A DNA stretch of 64,000 bases from DASUPK01 sp963833375 (GCA_963833375.1 CAWHXR010000004.1:124001-188000); one strand, 5' to 3'; positions 32,414 through 41,462 are shown, counted from the stretch's first letter. Numbers and translations: made by a program. The notes: a model not told the origin generated them from the sequence alone.

Positions 32414-34603
32414 ATGGCCATCGCAAAGGTCGAGCCTCTGCTCACCACCCGGAGCGTCTTCGGGCCGTTCGACTATCGCCTGCCGAAGGCGATGGACGAC
32501 GTCGGCATCGGCTCCGTGCTGGTGGTCCCGTTCGGGCGCCGGCGGGTGGTCGGGGTCGTCGTGGGGCTCGCGGATCGGAGTGATCTCCCCGAGGCACGCC
32601 TGGCCGAGCCCGTTGAAGCGCTGGAGGCCGGCGTGCCGCCCGAGCTGGTGGAGCTCGGACGTTGGGTCGGCGAGGAGTACTGCTCGACGCCGGCCCGCGG
32701 TCTCGGCCTGGTGCTGCCGCCCGGCGTCGGCACCGGGGCGGAGGTGCGGCGGGTTCGCCCGCTGGTCGAGCTCGAGGTCACGGCCACTCCGGAGGGTCTC
32801 GCCGCTGCCTCGGAGGGAGAGCGGCTCGGCCTCCGACAGCGGGCCGTGCTGCGGGCGCTCGTCGGCGGCCCCCAGCTCGCGCGCCGGCTGGCGGCGACGG
32901 CCGGCTCCGACCGGGCGACGCTGAGGCGGTTGGAGGGGCGCGGCCTGGTCTCCACCCGGGAGGTGGAGCGCAGGCGGCGCCACGATGCCCCGGGGGTCGG
33001 GGCCGTCCGCGAGGGAGTCGAGCTCACCGCCGACCAGCGCGCGGCGCTGGCTTCCGTGGTCGCCTCGCTGCCCAGTGGCCGCGTCACGACGGCCGGCCGC
33101 TCGTTCCTGCTCCACGGCGTCACGGGGTCCGGCAAGACCGAGGTCTATCTGGAGGCCGCGCGCGAGTCGCTCGCGCGGGGGAGGGGCGCAATCGTCCTCG
33201 TCCCGGAGATCGCCCTGACGCCGCAGACGATGGACCGTTTCAGGCGCCGGTTCGGCGACTCGGTCGCCCTGCTCCATTCCAAGATGCCCGCCGGGGCGCG
33301 CTACGACGAGTGGCGGCGGCTGCGCTCCGGGGAGGCGCGGATCTGTGTCGGCCCGCGCTCGGCGGTCTTCGCTCCGGTGGCCGATCCCGGCCTGATCGTC
33401 GTCGACGAGGAGCACGACTCCTCCTACAAGCAGGAGAGCGACCCGCGCTACGACGCCCGCGAGGTCGCGCGGCGCCGCGCGGCCGACGCCGGGGCGGTCC
33501 TGCTCTGCGGGACGGCCACGCCTCGGCCGGAGAGCTGGCACGGGCTCGAGCGGCTCGAGCTGCCGAGCCGGGTGGACGGGCGCCCCCTGCCCCCGGTCGA
33601 GATCGTCGACATGCGCGGCGGCGTCCCAGGCCCGCTCCATCCCCACACGCGCGAGGCCTTCACGGAGGTCGCCGAGCAGGGCGGCAAGGCCATCCTGCTG
33701 ATCAACCGAAGGGGCTGGTCCACCCACCTCACCTGCCGCTCATGCGGACACGCCTGGGAATGCCCGCACTGCGACGTCTCCCTGATCCTGCATCGCGACG
33801 GCGCCCTGCGCTGCCATCACTGCGGGCACGCCGAGCCGAAGCCCGAGGCCTGTCCCGAGTGCTCGTCGGTGACGATCGCCCGCGTCGGGTCCGGGACCCA
33901 GCGGGTCGAGGCCGAGCTGAACGACCTGCTGGCGCCGCTGGAGGCCTTCCGGCTCGACTCTGACAGCGCGGCGGGCCAAGGCCACGCAGAGGTCCTGCGC
34001 CGCTTCGAGTCAGCCGAATCGGGCGTGCTCGTCGGAACCCAGATGGTGGCGAAGGGCCACGACTTCCCGGACGTCACGCTGAGCGTCGTCCTGGATGCGG
34101 ACGGGGCGCTGCGGCTGCCGGACTTCCGCTCCGAGGAGCGGACCTTCGCGCTGATCACCCAGCTCGCCGGCCGGAGCGGGCGCGGCGAGGCCGGCGGCCG
34201 CGTGCTCGTCCAGGCCCTGGCGACGGGCGCGCCGAGCATCCGCCACGCCGCGAAGCACGACGCCACCGGCTTCCTGGCCGAGGAGCTCGAGCGAAGGCGC
34301 GCCCTGCGCTATCCGCCCTTCTCGCACCTGATCGAGATCGCGCTCGCCGGGGAGTCCGAGGAGAGGGTCGAGGCGTCGACCGATACCGTCCGCGATCTGG
34401 TTGCAGATCGCCTGGAGGCGGAGAACGACCTGCTCGGCCCTGCGCCGCTCTTCCGGCTGCGCGGCCGGCATCGGCGGCGCCTCGTCGTCAAGTCGGAGCG
34501 CCGCCACGAGGCCGTCGAGACCGTTCGCGAGGCGGTCGCCTCGGCCGTCCGCGATCGCGCGCTGCGGGAGGTCTCGATCTCGGTTGACGTCGATCCGCAG
34601 TAG
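32414..34603 (+). CDS. priA: primosomal protein N' (PriA helicase)
   Basis: 729-residue replication-restart helicase. It has an N-terminal 3'-end-binding domain, Walker A GVTGSGKT (235-242), Walker B/DEEH as DEEHDSSYKQ, a zinc module with CRSCG, CPHC, CHHCG and CPEC pairs, and helicase motifs in GTQMVAKGHDFPDVTLSVVL and ITQLAGRSGRGE. Many actinobacterial PriA proteins have degenerate ATPase motifs; here they look intact. TAGGGT lies 6 nt before ATG 32414. It heads a priA-def-fmt unit. Confidence 0.94.
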   Translation: MAIAKVEPLLTTRSVFGPFDYRLPKAMDDVGIGSVLVVPFGRRRVVGVVVGLADRSDLPEARLAEPVEALEAGVPPELVELGRWVGEEYCSTPARGLGLVLPPGVGTGAEVRRVRPLVELEVTATPEGLAAASEGERLGLRQRAVLRALVGGPQLARRLAATAGSDRATLRRLEGRGLVSTREVERRRRHDAPGVGAVREGVELTADQRAALASVVASLPSGRVTTAGRSFLLHGVTGSGKTEVYLEAARESLARGRGAIVLVPEIALTPQTMDRFRRRFGDSVALLHSKMPAGARYDEWRRLRSGEARICVGPRSAVFAPVADPGLIVVDEEHDSSYKQESDPRYDAREVARRRAADAGAVLLCGTATPRPESWHGLERLELPSRVDGRPLPPVEIVDMRGGVPGPLHPHTREAFTEVAEQGGKAILLINRRGWSTHLTCRSCGHAWECPHCDVSLILHRDGALRCHHCGHAEPKPEACPECSSVTIARVGSGTQRVEAELNDLLAPLEAFRLDSDSAAGQGHAEVLRRFESAESGVLVGTQMVAKGHDFPDVTLSVVLDADGALRLPDFRSEERTFALITQLAGRSGRGEAGGRVLVQALATGAPSIRHAAKHDATGFLAEELERRRALRYPPFSHLIEIALAGESEERVEASTDTVRDLVADRLEAENDLLGPAPLFRLRGRHRRRLVVKSERRHEAVETVREAVASAVRDRALREVSISVDVDPQ

Positions 34604-34638
34604 CAAGCGGTTCACGGGGCGCGCGACGATCACCGGAC

Positions 34639-34644
34639 TAGACT
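34639..34644 (+). promoter_or_regulatory. -10-like element, leaderless def
   Basis: TAGACT seven bases before GTG 34652. Confidence 0.45.
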
Positions 34645-34651
34645 CGAAGAC

Positions 34652-35311
34652 GTGAGCGAGGAGGCCACACCCACCCCGGTCGAGGAGCTCGACTCGGAGC
34701 AGCCAATCGAGGCCGGCGAGCCCGAGGGCATCGACGCAGAGGCGCTGGAGCGCCGTTCCGCGGCGCTTTCAGAGGTCGTCAAGTTCGGCGACCCGGTGCT
34801 GCGTTCGGCCGCCTCCCCGGTCACCGAGTTCGACGATCAGCTCGCCAGCGAGGCCGAGCGGATGATCGGCCTGATGCGGGATGCGATCGGCGTCGGCCTC
34901 GCCGCGACCCAGCTCGGCACGCTCCGTCGGATGCTCGTCTTCCAGGTCGGATCGGAGGCGGAGCCGACCATCCTCGTCAATCCGGAGATCGAGTGGCGCT
35001 CCGACGACCTCGTCACCGCGGAGGAGGGGTGCCTCAGTCTCCCGGGGGTGGTCGTCGACGTGGAGCGCCCGCTCCACGTCAGAGCGCGGGCCGTCGACGC
35101 CCGCGGCGAGCCGCTCTCGATCGAGGCCTCCGGCCTCGAGGCGCGCGTGATCCAGCACGAGGTCGATCACCTGGACGGCGTGTTGATGCTCGACCGGACC
35201 GAACGCGACCAGCGACGCGGAGCGCTGCGCGCGCTGCGCGAGGGCGGCACCTACGCGCCCGAGCGCCCGGAGGCCGAACAGAACGGCTCTTCCGCTTCCG
35301 ACGAGGGTTGA
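34652..35311 (+). CDS. def: peptide deformylase
   Basis: 219-residue metalloenzyme that removes the formyl group from nascent proteins. All three motifs are present: GVGLAATQ (80-87), EGCLS (125-129, metal-binding Cys) and QHEVDH (168-173, metal His pair and catalytic Glu). An acidic N-terminal extension of about 40 residues and a Glu/Ser-rich C-terminal tail flank the core. GTG 34652 has TAGACT 7 nt upstream. The stop overlaps the TTG start of fmt. Confidence 0.95.
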   Translation: MSEEATPTPVEELDSEQPIEAGEPEGIDAEALERRSAALSEVVKFGDPVLRSAASPVTEFDDQLASEAERMIGLMRDAIGVGLAATQLGTLRRMLVFQVGSEAEPTILVNPEIEWRSDDLVTAEEGCLSLPGVVVDVERPLHVRARAVDARGEPLSIEASGLEARVIQHEVDHLDGVLMLDRTERDQRRGALRALREGGTYAPERPEAEQNGSSASDEG

Positions 35312-36234
35312 AGACCGCCTACCTCGGCACATCGGAGTTCGCGGCGACGGTGCTGCGCCGCCTCGCCGACAGCCCACACCGGCCGGCCCTGGTCGTCACC
35401 CCTCCTGACAGCCGCAGGGGCAGAGGGCGCCGGCTCGCCTCGCCCCCGGCGGCGGAGGCGGCCCGCGAGCTCGGCCTGAAGCACCACCAGACCGCGGACG
35501 TCAACGCGCCCGAGTCGCTTGAGGCGATCGGGGCCGCCGACCCCGCCGCGGTCGCCGTCTGCGCCTTCGGGCAGTTGATCAGGGAACCGCTTCTGAGTGA
35601 GCACCTGATGCTGAACGTCCATCCCTCGCTCGTCCCCCGATGGCGGGGGGCGGCGCCGATCGAACGAGCGCTGATTGCCGGCGACCGGATCACCGGCGTG
35701 ACGATCATGCGGGTGACCGAGGGGCTCGACTCGGGGCCGGTCGCGCTCGCCGAGGAGGTCCGAATCGAGGACGGCGACGACTACGCGTCGCTCTCGGCGC
35801 GCCTCGCCGCGGCCGGCGGCGAACTGCTCCTGCGCTCCCTGGACCGGCTCGCCGAGGGTGACCTCGAGTTCACCGAGCAGGACGATGCTCATGCGACCTA
35901 CGCCGAGAAGATCTCTCCCGAGGAGCGCCGTCTCGATCCCAGCCGGCCGGCGGACGAGCTCGAGCGGCGGGTGCGGGCGCTGACGCCGCACGTGGGGGCA
36001 TATCTCGAGCTCGAGGACGGCGGCAGGCTCGGCGTCCGCTCGGCGCAGGCGCGGTCGGTCTCCGGCTCGGACGGGTCGTCCGGGCCAGGGCGAATCGTGT
36101 CCGAGGGCGACGCGCTGCTGCTCGTCTGCGGCGAGGGCGTCCTCGAACTCCACGTCGTCCAGCCGCCGGGAGGGAAACCGATGCGCGCGGCGGATTACCT
36201 GCGAGGCCACGCTCCGCCCGAAAAGGCTCTGTAG
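35308..36234 (+). CDS. fmt: methionyl-tRNA formyltransferase
   Basis: 308-residue enzyme that formylates initiator Met-tRNA using 10-formyl-THF. AYLGTSEFAATVLRRLA is the N-terminus, NVHPSLVPRWRGAAPIERAL the formyl-THF loop and catalytic region, and the C-terminal OB-like domain starts around ERRVRALTPHVGAYLELEDG. TTG 35308 overlaps the def stop (TTGA) and is the only start matching the family N-terminus. It pairs functionally with def. Confidence 0.94.
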   Translation: MKTAYLGTSEFAATVLRRLADSPHRPALVVTPPDSRRGRGRRLASPPAAEAARELGLKHHQTADVNAPESLEAIGAADPAAVAVCAFGQLIREPLLSEHLMLNVHPSLVPRWRGAAPIERALIAGDRITGVTIMRVTEGLDSGPVALAEEVRIEDGDDYASLSARLAAAGGELLLRSLDRLAEGDLEFTEQDDAHATYAEKISPEERRLDPSRPADELERRVRALTPHVGAYLELEDGGRLGVRSAQARSVSGSDGSSGPGRIVSEGDALLLVCGEGVLELHVVQPPGGKPMRAADYLRGHAPPEKAL

Positions 36235-36241
36235 CGCTCGC

Positions 36242-36247
36242 TACCCT
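36242..36247 (+). promoter_or_regulatory. -10-like element, leaderless zinc-ribbon gene
   Basis: TACCCT six bases before ATG 36254. Confidence 0.4.
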
Positions 36248-36253
36248 CGTCGC

Positions 36254-36529
36254 ATGGCCGAGCGAGTCGACAGCGGTTTGGGCGAAGGGGCCGGTGCCTC
36301 GGAGGCCACCGAGGGCGCTCTGCAGCGCCCAAATTGCCCGGGATGCGGTGAGCCCTGGCTCCGCCCCGCACAGCTGCCAGGGCGCTTCGTCTGCGTGTAC
36401 TGTCTGCGCCGCTTCGAGCTGGTCTCCCAGTGCCCCAACTGCGGTGAGCACCAGACGATCAGCCGCATGAGCCGCACCGAGGACATGAAGTGCCAGCACT
36501 GCGGCCACTCGATGCTCCGTTCGATCTGA
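36254..36529 (+). CDS. small zinc-ribbon protein with four CxxC pairs
   Basis: 91-residue protein; after an acidic 26-residue N-terminus it has CPGC, CVYC, CPNC and CQHC, enough for two zinc ribbons. Family and partner unknown; such proteins often bind nucleic acid or act as assembly factors. TACCCT lies 6 nt before the ATG. It ends just before the TTG start of rpe, so both are probably co-transcribed. Confidence 0.75.
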   Translation: MAERVDSGLGEGAGASEATEGALQRPNCPGCGEPWLRPAQLPGRFVCVYCLRRFELVSQCPNCGEHQTISRMSRTEDMKCQHCGHSMLRSI

Positions 36530-36531
36530 CC

Positions 36532-37239
36532 TTGGAAGCAGCCACCGATACCGCCTCGACCGCGCCCCGCGATCTCTTTGCGAGCAAGCGGGTGGCCCCG
36601 TCGATCCTCTCCGCCGACTTCTCCCGGCTTGGCGCGCAGATCGAGGAGGTGATCGCCGCGGGCGCGCGGATCATCCACGTCGACGTGATGGACGGGCACT
36701 TCGTCCCCCCGATCACCATCGGGCCACTCGTCGCCGGCTCGATCGCCGACCTGGTCCACGACGCGGGCGGCGCGATCGACGTCCACCTGATGATCGAGGA
36801 GCCGGATCGGCACATCGAGGAGTTCGCCAAGGCCGGGGCTGACTGCATCACCTTCCACGCCGAGGCGACCCCGCACATCAACCGGACCCTGAACGCGATC
36901 CGTGAGCTTGGCTGCCTCGCCGGGCTGGCGATCAACCCCGGCACGCCGGTCGCCGCGGTCACCGAGTCAGTGACCGAGGCCAACGTCTTCCTCTGCATGA
37001 CCGTCAACCCCGGCTGGGGCGGGCAACCCTTCATCGCAGACTCCCCCGACAAGGTCGGGAGGCTTGCCGAGGTGGTCGGAACGGGCGCCATCGAGGTGGA
37101 CGGCGGCATCGACCCGGAAACCGCCGGCAGCGTCGCCTCCGCTGGGGCGAGCCTCTTTGTCGCCGGCTCTGCGGTCTTCAAGGCGGACGATCCCGCCGCC
37201 GCGTACGCCTCGATCGCGGACGCGGCCGGCGCCGTCTAG
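36532..37239 (+). CDS. rpe: ribulose-phosphate 3-epimerase
   Basis: 235-residue TIM-barrel epimerase interconverting ribulose-5-P and xylulose-5-P. Typical motifs are VAPSILSADFSRLGAQIEEV, HVDVMDGHFVPPITIGP (metal-binding Asp/His), DVHLMIEEPDRHIEEF, CMTVNPGWGGQPFI and EVDGGIDPETA. TTG 36532, two bases after the zinc-ribbon stop, is taken as start; an earlier ATG at 36490 lies within that gene. Confidence 0.93.
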   Translation: MEAATDTASTAPRDLFASKRVAPSILSADFSRLGAQIEEVIAAGARIIHVDVMDGHFVPPITIGPLVAGSIADLVHDAGGAIDVHLMIEEPDRHIEEFAKAGADCITFHAEATPHINRTLNAIRELGCLAGLAINPGTPVAAVTESVTEANVFLCMTVNPGWGGQPFIADSPDKVGRLAEVVGTGAIEVDGGIDPETAGSVASAGASLFVAGSAVFKADDPAAAYASIADAAGAV

Positions 37240-37265
37240 ACGCCCCATTCGATGGAGGGCGCCCG

Positions 37266-38330
37266 GTGAGCGACAGGGAGGAGCGCCTCAGCCGCTTTCG
37301 CAGCTTCGGTGGCCCGCGCGACCGCGGCGAGTTCGAGCCCTTCCTGCGCCGCCTGGCCGCGCTGATCGCCCTGATCCTTGCGGTCCAGGTCGTGGGTGCG
37401 GTCGCCTATTCGTTGACCGAGGACGTCTCGCTCTGGCGCGGCTTCCTCTTCACCCTCGACACGGTGGCGACCGTCGGTTCGGCTCCCGACCCGCCGGACC
37501 TCGCGGGCCAGATCGTCAAGGTCCTGCTGATCATGGTCGGCGTGGGTACGCTCTTCTACGCCCTGGTGACGGTGACGGAGTTCTTCGTGGCCGGCCACCT
37601 CGGTGACATCCTCGAGGAGCGCCGCACCCTGAAGAAGATCGAAGACCTCTCCGGCCACCATCTGATCTGCGGCTTCGGCCGCGTCGGCCGCCAGGTGGCG
37701 CGCGATCTCCAGATCGGTGGCGACGACTTCGTCGTCATCGATGAGCTCGACGCCAACAAGGAGATCGCCGACCAGATGGGGGCGCCCTTCCTCCAGGGTC
37801 GCCCCTCCGAGGACGAGATGTTGAAGGGCGCCGGCATCGACCGGGCGGTCTCGGTTCTGGCATGCGTCGACTCGGACGCCGAGAACATCTTCACCTGCCT
37901 CACGGCCCGCGAGCTTCGCTCGGACATCACTGTCGTCGCCCGGGCGAGCGTCGAGGACTCCGAGAAGAAGCTTCGCCGCGCCGGCGCGGACCGGGTGATC
38001 TCCCCGTACAAGTCGAGCGGCGCGGAGATGGCCCGGCTGGCGCTGCAGCCTCAGGTCACCGGGGTCGTGGACGTGGCCCCCGAGTACCGAATGGAGGAGA
38101 TCGACGTGAGCGAGGGTTGCGCCGGCGTCGGCAAGTCGATCGGCCAGGTCAGGGGCACCACCACCATTGCGGCGGTGCGCAACGCTGACGGGAGAGTCCA
38201 TCCGCAGCCTCCGTCAGACACGGTGCTCCGAGCCGGGGACGTTCTGGTTGCGATGGGCACCGTCGAGGCGCTCAAGAAGCTCGAGGGGATGTTCGCTCCC
38301 ACCCGGCCGGGTACGACGGTCTCCGGCTAG
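37266..38330 (+). CDS. two-TM potassium-channel-like protein with RCK domain
   Basis: 354 residues: two transmembrane helices (about 28-50 and 80-105) with a pore loop between them, then an RCK N-domain (HHLICGFGRVGRQVARDL, NAD-type GxGxxG) and an RCK C-domain (IDVSEGCAGVGKSIGQVRG). The pore reads TVATVGSAPD where K+ channels have TVGYGD, so the selectivity filter is non-canonical and ion specificity is uncertain. GTG 37266 has GGAGG upstream with good spacing. Confidence 0.85.
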   Translation: MSDREERLSRFRSFGGPRDRGEFEPFLRRLAALIALILAVQVVGAVAYSLTEDVSLWRGFLFTLDTVATVGSAPDPPDLAGQIVKVLLIMVGVGTLFYALVTVTEFFVAGHLGDILEERRTLKKIEDLSGHHLICGFGRVGRQVARDLQIGGDDFVVIDELDANKEIADQMGAPFLQGRPSEDEMLKGAGIDRAVSVLACVDSDAENIFTCLTARELRSDITVVARASVEDSEKKLRRAGADRVISPYKSSGAEMARLALQPQVTGVVDVAPEYRMEEIDVSEGCAGVGKSIGQVRGTTTIAAVRNADGRVHPQPPSDTVLRAGDVLVAMGTVEALKKLEGMFAPTRPGTTVSG

Positions 38331-38333
38331 GCT
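38328..38333 (+). promoter_or_regulatory. -10-like element upstream of the VOC gene
   Basis: TAGGCT overlaps the channel stop codon. It would give a leader of about 45 nt before ATG 38388. Confidence 0.35.
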
Positions 38334-38387
38334 CGGCCGTTGTCCCTCATCTTCCAGGGGGCCTCACTCGACAAAGGGAACGGACAC

Positions 38388-38771
38388 ATGGTCAGCGACA
38401 ACCCGATCTCGGCGGTCTTGATCTCAGGAGACCTCGAGGCGTGTCAGGACTTCTATGAGAACAGGGTGGGCCTGAGGCTCTCCCCCCGGACGATCGAGAA
38501 TCACCTGCTGTTCGACTGCGGCAAGGGCACCACGCTCTTGATCTATGGCCGCGGCGGCGGCAACAAGGCGGACCACACGCAGGTGCGGTTCTGGTCGACG
38601 GACATCGACAAGGACGTCGCCGAGCTCGTCGCGCGGGGCGTCGAGTTCGAGGAATACGACGCGGAGAACTTCAAGACGGTCGACCACGTCGTGACCTCAC
38701 CCGGGATCGGCCGCTCGGCCTGGTTCAAGGACCCGGACGGGAACACGATCGCTCTGTTCCAGCCGGAGTGA
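38388..38771 (+). CDS. VOC/glyoxalase-superfamily protein
   Basis: About 127 residues with a vicinal-oxygen-chelate fold: NPISAVLISGDLEACQDFYE at the N-terminus and SAWFKDPDGNTIALFQ at the end, with the usual Glu/Gln/His positions only partly matched. Exact reaction unknown (glyoxalase, dioxygenase or resistance-type). ATG 38388 is preferred because AAGGGA lies upstream; a TTG at 38340 in the same frame would add 16 residues. Confidence 0.8.
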   Translation: MVSDNPISAVLISGDLEACQDFYENRVGLRLSPRTIENHLLFDCGKGTTLLIYGRGGGNKADHTQVRFWSTDIDKDVAELVARGVEFEEYDAENFKTVDHVVTSPGIGRSAWFKDPDGNTIALFQPE

Positions 38772-38804
38772 GCCGGGCGTAGCTCTCCTCGGAGGTGGCG
38801 GGCG

Positions 38805-40196
38805 TCAGCCGGCCTCGTCCGCCGAGGCCAGCTGCAGCTCCATCTCCTCCGTCGAGCCGGGCTCGACCCGCTCCTCGCGCCTGGTGACCGGCTGGCGGTA
38901 GAGCCAGTAGAGCAGCGAGCAGAGCACGGTCGCCGCCCCGAGGTAGCCGATCTCGACGCGGTGGAAATCGTTGTCGACGATCGGGACCGCGGTCCAGATG
39001 ACGAAGAGGACGGCGCAGCTGATCCAGCAGATCGAGGCCCGGCGGACGTGCCCCTTCGCCAGGGCGGCCTGGTTGAGCGTCGCGGCGGAGAGGTAGAGGC
39101 CCATGCCGACGCTGACGATCACCAGATCGATGCGCTGGTAGTTGTACTTCTTGCCGAAGGCGATCTGCATCAACTGCGGCCCGGCGACCACCATCGCCAG
39201 GGCGACCAGCGCGGCGAAGCCGGCGATCGCGAGGATCGTGACGCGCACCGAGGCGCGAAAGTCCTCCTCCTCTCCCCGTGAGCCGAGCCGGGTGAGGTGG
39301 GGGAGGAGGCTGGTCGACACAGCCTGGAAGAGCTGCAGCGGCGCCCGCGCGATCATCAGGACGTTGAAGATGTAGCCGGCGGCCGCGGCTCCCGCCGAGG
39401 CGTTCACCAGCAGCGGCCCGGCGTTCAGGAAGGTCTGCTCGGAGAGCATGATCAGGAAGACCGCGGCGGCGAATCGCCCCCCGCTGGCGAGGGTGAACTC
39501 CGAGGTGTCCGGCGCGGACGGCGAGCCGGCCGCGGGCTCCGGTGCAGGCTCCTGGCCGCCGCCGAAGCGCCGCAGGAAGGCGAACGGCACCACCATCAGC
39601 GAGAGCGTCGGGGCGGCGACGATGCCCATGGCGACCGCGGTCTGACCCGAGGCGATTCCGAGGGCGACCGCGAACGGGAAGGCCGTGCGGGCGACCGACT
39701 CGCTGATGATCAGCAGCGCGTAGATGGTGAGGCGATGGCTGCCGGCCAGGAAGCCGCGGGCGAAGTAGCTCGCTCCGTAGGCGGTGATGGCGGCGACGCC
39801 GATCCAGTAGAGGGTCGAGTTGCCGTGCAGGAGGTGATCCTGGATCGGGCCGCGCAGCGCCAGCGCGATCACGTCGAAGACGACCGCGACCGAGAGCTGG
39901 ATCGTCGCGGCGACCCGGACCGTATGCCCGATCGGCGCCTCGCGGGCGAGGTTCTCCGAGACGGTTCGGGAGAGCAGCTGCTCCACCGGCCGCTGCAGGA
40001 CGGAGACGACGATGAAGACCGCCGACCAGAGCACGGCGACCTGGCCGTACTGGGTCTTCGAGAGCTCGTGCGAGGCGATCGCGAAGTAGAGGTACGTGAT
40101 CAGCCCGGTGATCCCGACCCCGATGGAGAGCAGGCTGGCGCGCCGCCCGTAGCTCTTCGCCTCGTCCGTCGCCTGCACCCGGCCCACTCGCGGCAT
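38805..40196 (-). CDS. polysaccharide/lipid flippase (MATE-like oligosaccharide exporter)
   Basis: About 463 residues with 12-14 transmembrane helices, resembling Wzx/polysaccharide biosynthesis flippases of the MOP superfamily (SLLSIGVGITGLITYLYFAI at the first helix; GFLAGSHRLTIYALLIISES). It may flip lipid-linked saccharides for surface glycans; no glycosyltransferases are nearby. ATG 40196 is chosen because a minus-strand TAAGGT lies 8 nt upstream; the frame runs open further to 40286 into the ribD promoter region. Confidence 0.82.
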   Translation of the reverse strand: MPRVGRVQATDEAKSYGRRASLLSIGVGITGLITYLYFAIASHELSKTQYGQVAVLWSAVFIVVSVLQRPVEQLLSRTVSENLAREAPIGHTVRVAATIQLSVAVVFDVIALALRGPIQDHLLHGNSTLYWIGVAAITAYGASYFARGFLAGSHRLTIYALLIISESVARTAFPFAVALGIASGQTAVAMGIVAAPTLSLMVVPFAFLRRFGGGQEPAPEPAAGSPSAPDTSEFTLASGGRFAAAVFLIMLSEQTFLNAGPLLVNASAGAAAAGYIFNVLMIARAPLQLFQAVSTSLLPHLTRLGSRGEEEDFRASVRVTILAIAGFAALVALAMVVAGPQLMQIAFGKKYNYQRIDLVIVSVGMGLYLSAATLNQAALAKGHVRRASICWISCAVLFVIWTAVPIVDNDFHRVEIGYLGAATVLCSLLYWLYRQPVTRREERVEPGSTEEMELQLASADEAG

Positions 40197-40204
40197 GACG
40201 GGAA

Positions 40205-40210
40205 ACCTTA
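40205..40210 (-). promoter_or_regulatory. -10-like element, leaderless flippase gene
   Basis: TAAGGT on the minus strand, eight bases before ATG 40196. Confidence 0.35.
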
Positions 40211-40259
40211 TGGCCAAGCGCTTGATTCGATTTTGAGGGGCGTTAACGCGCACCCGGCG

Positions 40260-40265
40260 TACAAT
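40260..40265 (+). promoter_or_regulatory. -10 element of the rib operon
   Basis: TACAAT about 50 nt before the ribD ATG. Transcription would start within or next to the palindrome at 40271-40290. Confidence 0.45.
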
Positions 40266-40270
40266 CCTGG

Positions 40271-40290
40271 CTGACTGACCAGTCAATCAG
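40271..40290. promoter_or_regulatory. candidate repressor operator at the ribD promoter
   Basis: 20-nt imperfect palindrome CTGACTGACC-AGTCAATCAG, positioned where the rib transcript should start. Its size and placement suit a TetR- or GntR-type dimeric regulator. No FMN riboswitch fits in the 55-nt leader, so this could be the control point of the operon (inference). Confidence 0.4.
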
Positions 40291-40315
40291 CGGCCCCGCC
40301 CCGAAGGAGGGGAGC

Positions 40316-41446
40316 ATGGCCACGATCGGCACCGAACAGGAAGCCTCTTACCTCCGACGGGCTCTCGAGCTCGCGGAGGGCGGCCGCGGCCGGGTCAGCC
40401 CGAATCCCCTGGTGGGCGCGGTGCTGGTCCGGGAGGGGGGCGTGATCGGCGAGGGCTTCCACGCCCAGCTCGGCGACCTGCACGCCGAGCGGGCCGCGAT
40501 CGAGGACTGTCGCTCGCGCGGCGAGGATCCGGCTGGATCGACGCTCTACGTCACGCTCGAGCCCTGCGCGCACAGCGGCCGTCAGCCCCCGTGTACCGAG
40601 GCGATCCTGGAGGCCGGGATCTCCCGCGTCGTCTACGCCTCGGAGGATCCGACCGAGAAGGCGTCGGGGCGCGGCCCCGGGATGCTCCGTGACGGGGGAG
40701 TCGAGGTCGAGCTCGCCGGCGGCGCCGAGGCCAGCGCGGCGAGACAGCTCAACCAGGCGTTCCGCAAGTGCGCCCGCACCGGTCGCCCGCTGGTCACCTA
40801 CAAGGCGGCGATGTCGCTCGACGGGCGCGTCGCGTCGCCGACTGGGGACTCGCGCTGGATCTCGAGCGTGGAGAGCCGCGAGCTCGTTCACCGCTGGCGT
40901 CAGGAGTGCGACGCGGTCGCGGTCGGGATCGGCACGGCCCTCGCGGACGATCCCCTGCTGACCGCCCGGCTCGACGACTCAGCGAGCCAACCGGCGCGGG
41001 TGGTGTTCGACTCCGGGGCGCGACTGCCGCTCAGCTCCGCGCTGGTGAACTCGGTCGACGAGGCGCCCCTGATCGTGATCTGTGCCCCGGAGGCCGCCTC
41101 ACCGCGACGCGACGGCCTGGAGCGGGCCGGCGCGGAGGTGATCGTGGCCCCCGGCCGGACCAACGGCGCGCGGCTCGCAGCTGCGCTGGACGAGCTTGGG
41201 CGCCGGGAGATCCAGGACCTGCTCGTCGAGGGGGGCCCGACCCTGGCGGGAGCGCTCTTCGACGCGGGCGAGATCGATCAGCTGCGGCTCTTCGTCGCTC
41301 CGGTCCTGGTCGGCGCCGCCGAGGCCCGCGCCGTCCTCGAGGGCGAGGGCGCCGTCAGGATCGCCGACGGGATCCGGCCGCTGGCCACAGACTTCGAGCA
41401 GGTCGGCGAGGACATGCTGGTGCGTGCGAGGCTGCGGGAGTGGTGA
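40316..41446 (+). CDS. ribD: bifunctional riboflavin deaminase/reductase
   Basis: 376-residue RibD catalysing deamination and side-chain reduction of the pyrimidine intermediate. The N-terminal deaminase has HAERAAI (zinc His and catalytic Glu) and PCAHSGRQPPC (zinc cysteines). The C-terminal reductase has YKAAMSLDGRVASPTGDSRW and LLVEGGPTLAGALFDAG. ATG 40316 has a strong GGAGGGGAG ribosome-binding site. First gene of ribD-ribE-ribBA-ribH. Confidence 0.95.
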   Translation: MATIGTEQEASYLRRALELAEGGRGRVSPNPLVGAVLVREGGVIGEGFHAQLGDLHAERAAIEDCRSRGEDPAGSTLYVTLEPCAHSGRQPPCTEAILEAGISRVVYASEDPTEKASGRGPGMLRDGGVEVELAGGAEASAARQLNQAFRKCARTGRPLVTYKAAMSLDGRVASPTGDSRWISSVESRELVHRWRQECDAVAVGIGTALADDPLLTARLDDSASQPARVVFDSGARLPLSSALVNSVDEAPLIVICAPEAASPRRDGLERAGAEVIVAPGRTNGARLAAALDELGRREIQDLLVEGGPTLAGALFDAGEIDQLRLFVAPVLVGAAEARAVLEGEGAVRIADGIRPLATDFEQVGEDMLVRARLREW

Positions 41447-41462
41447 TGGGAGCACGGGGCTG

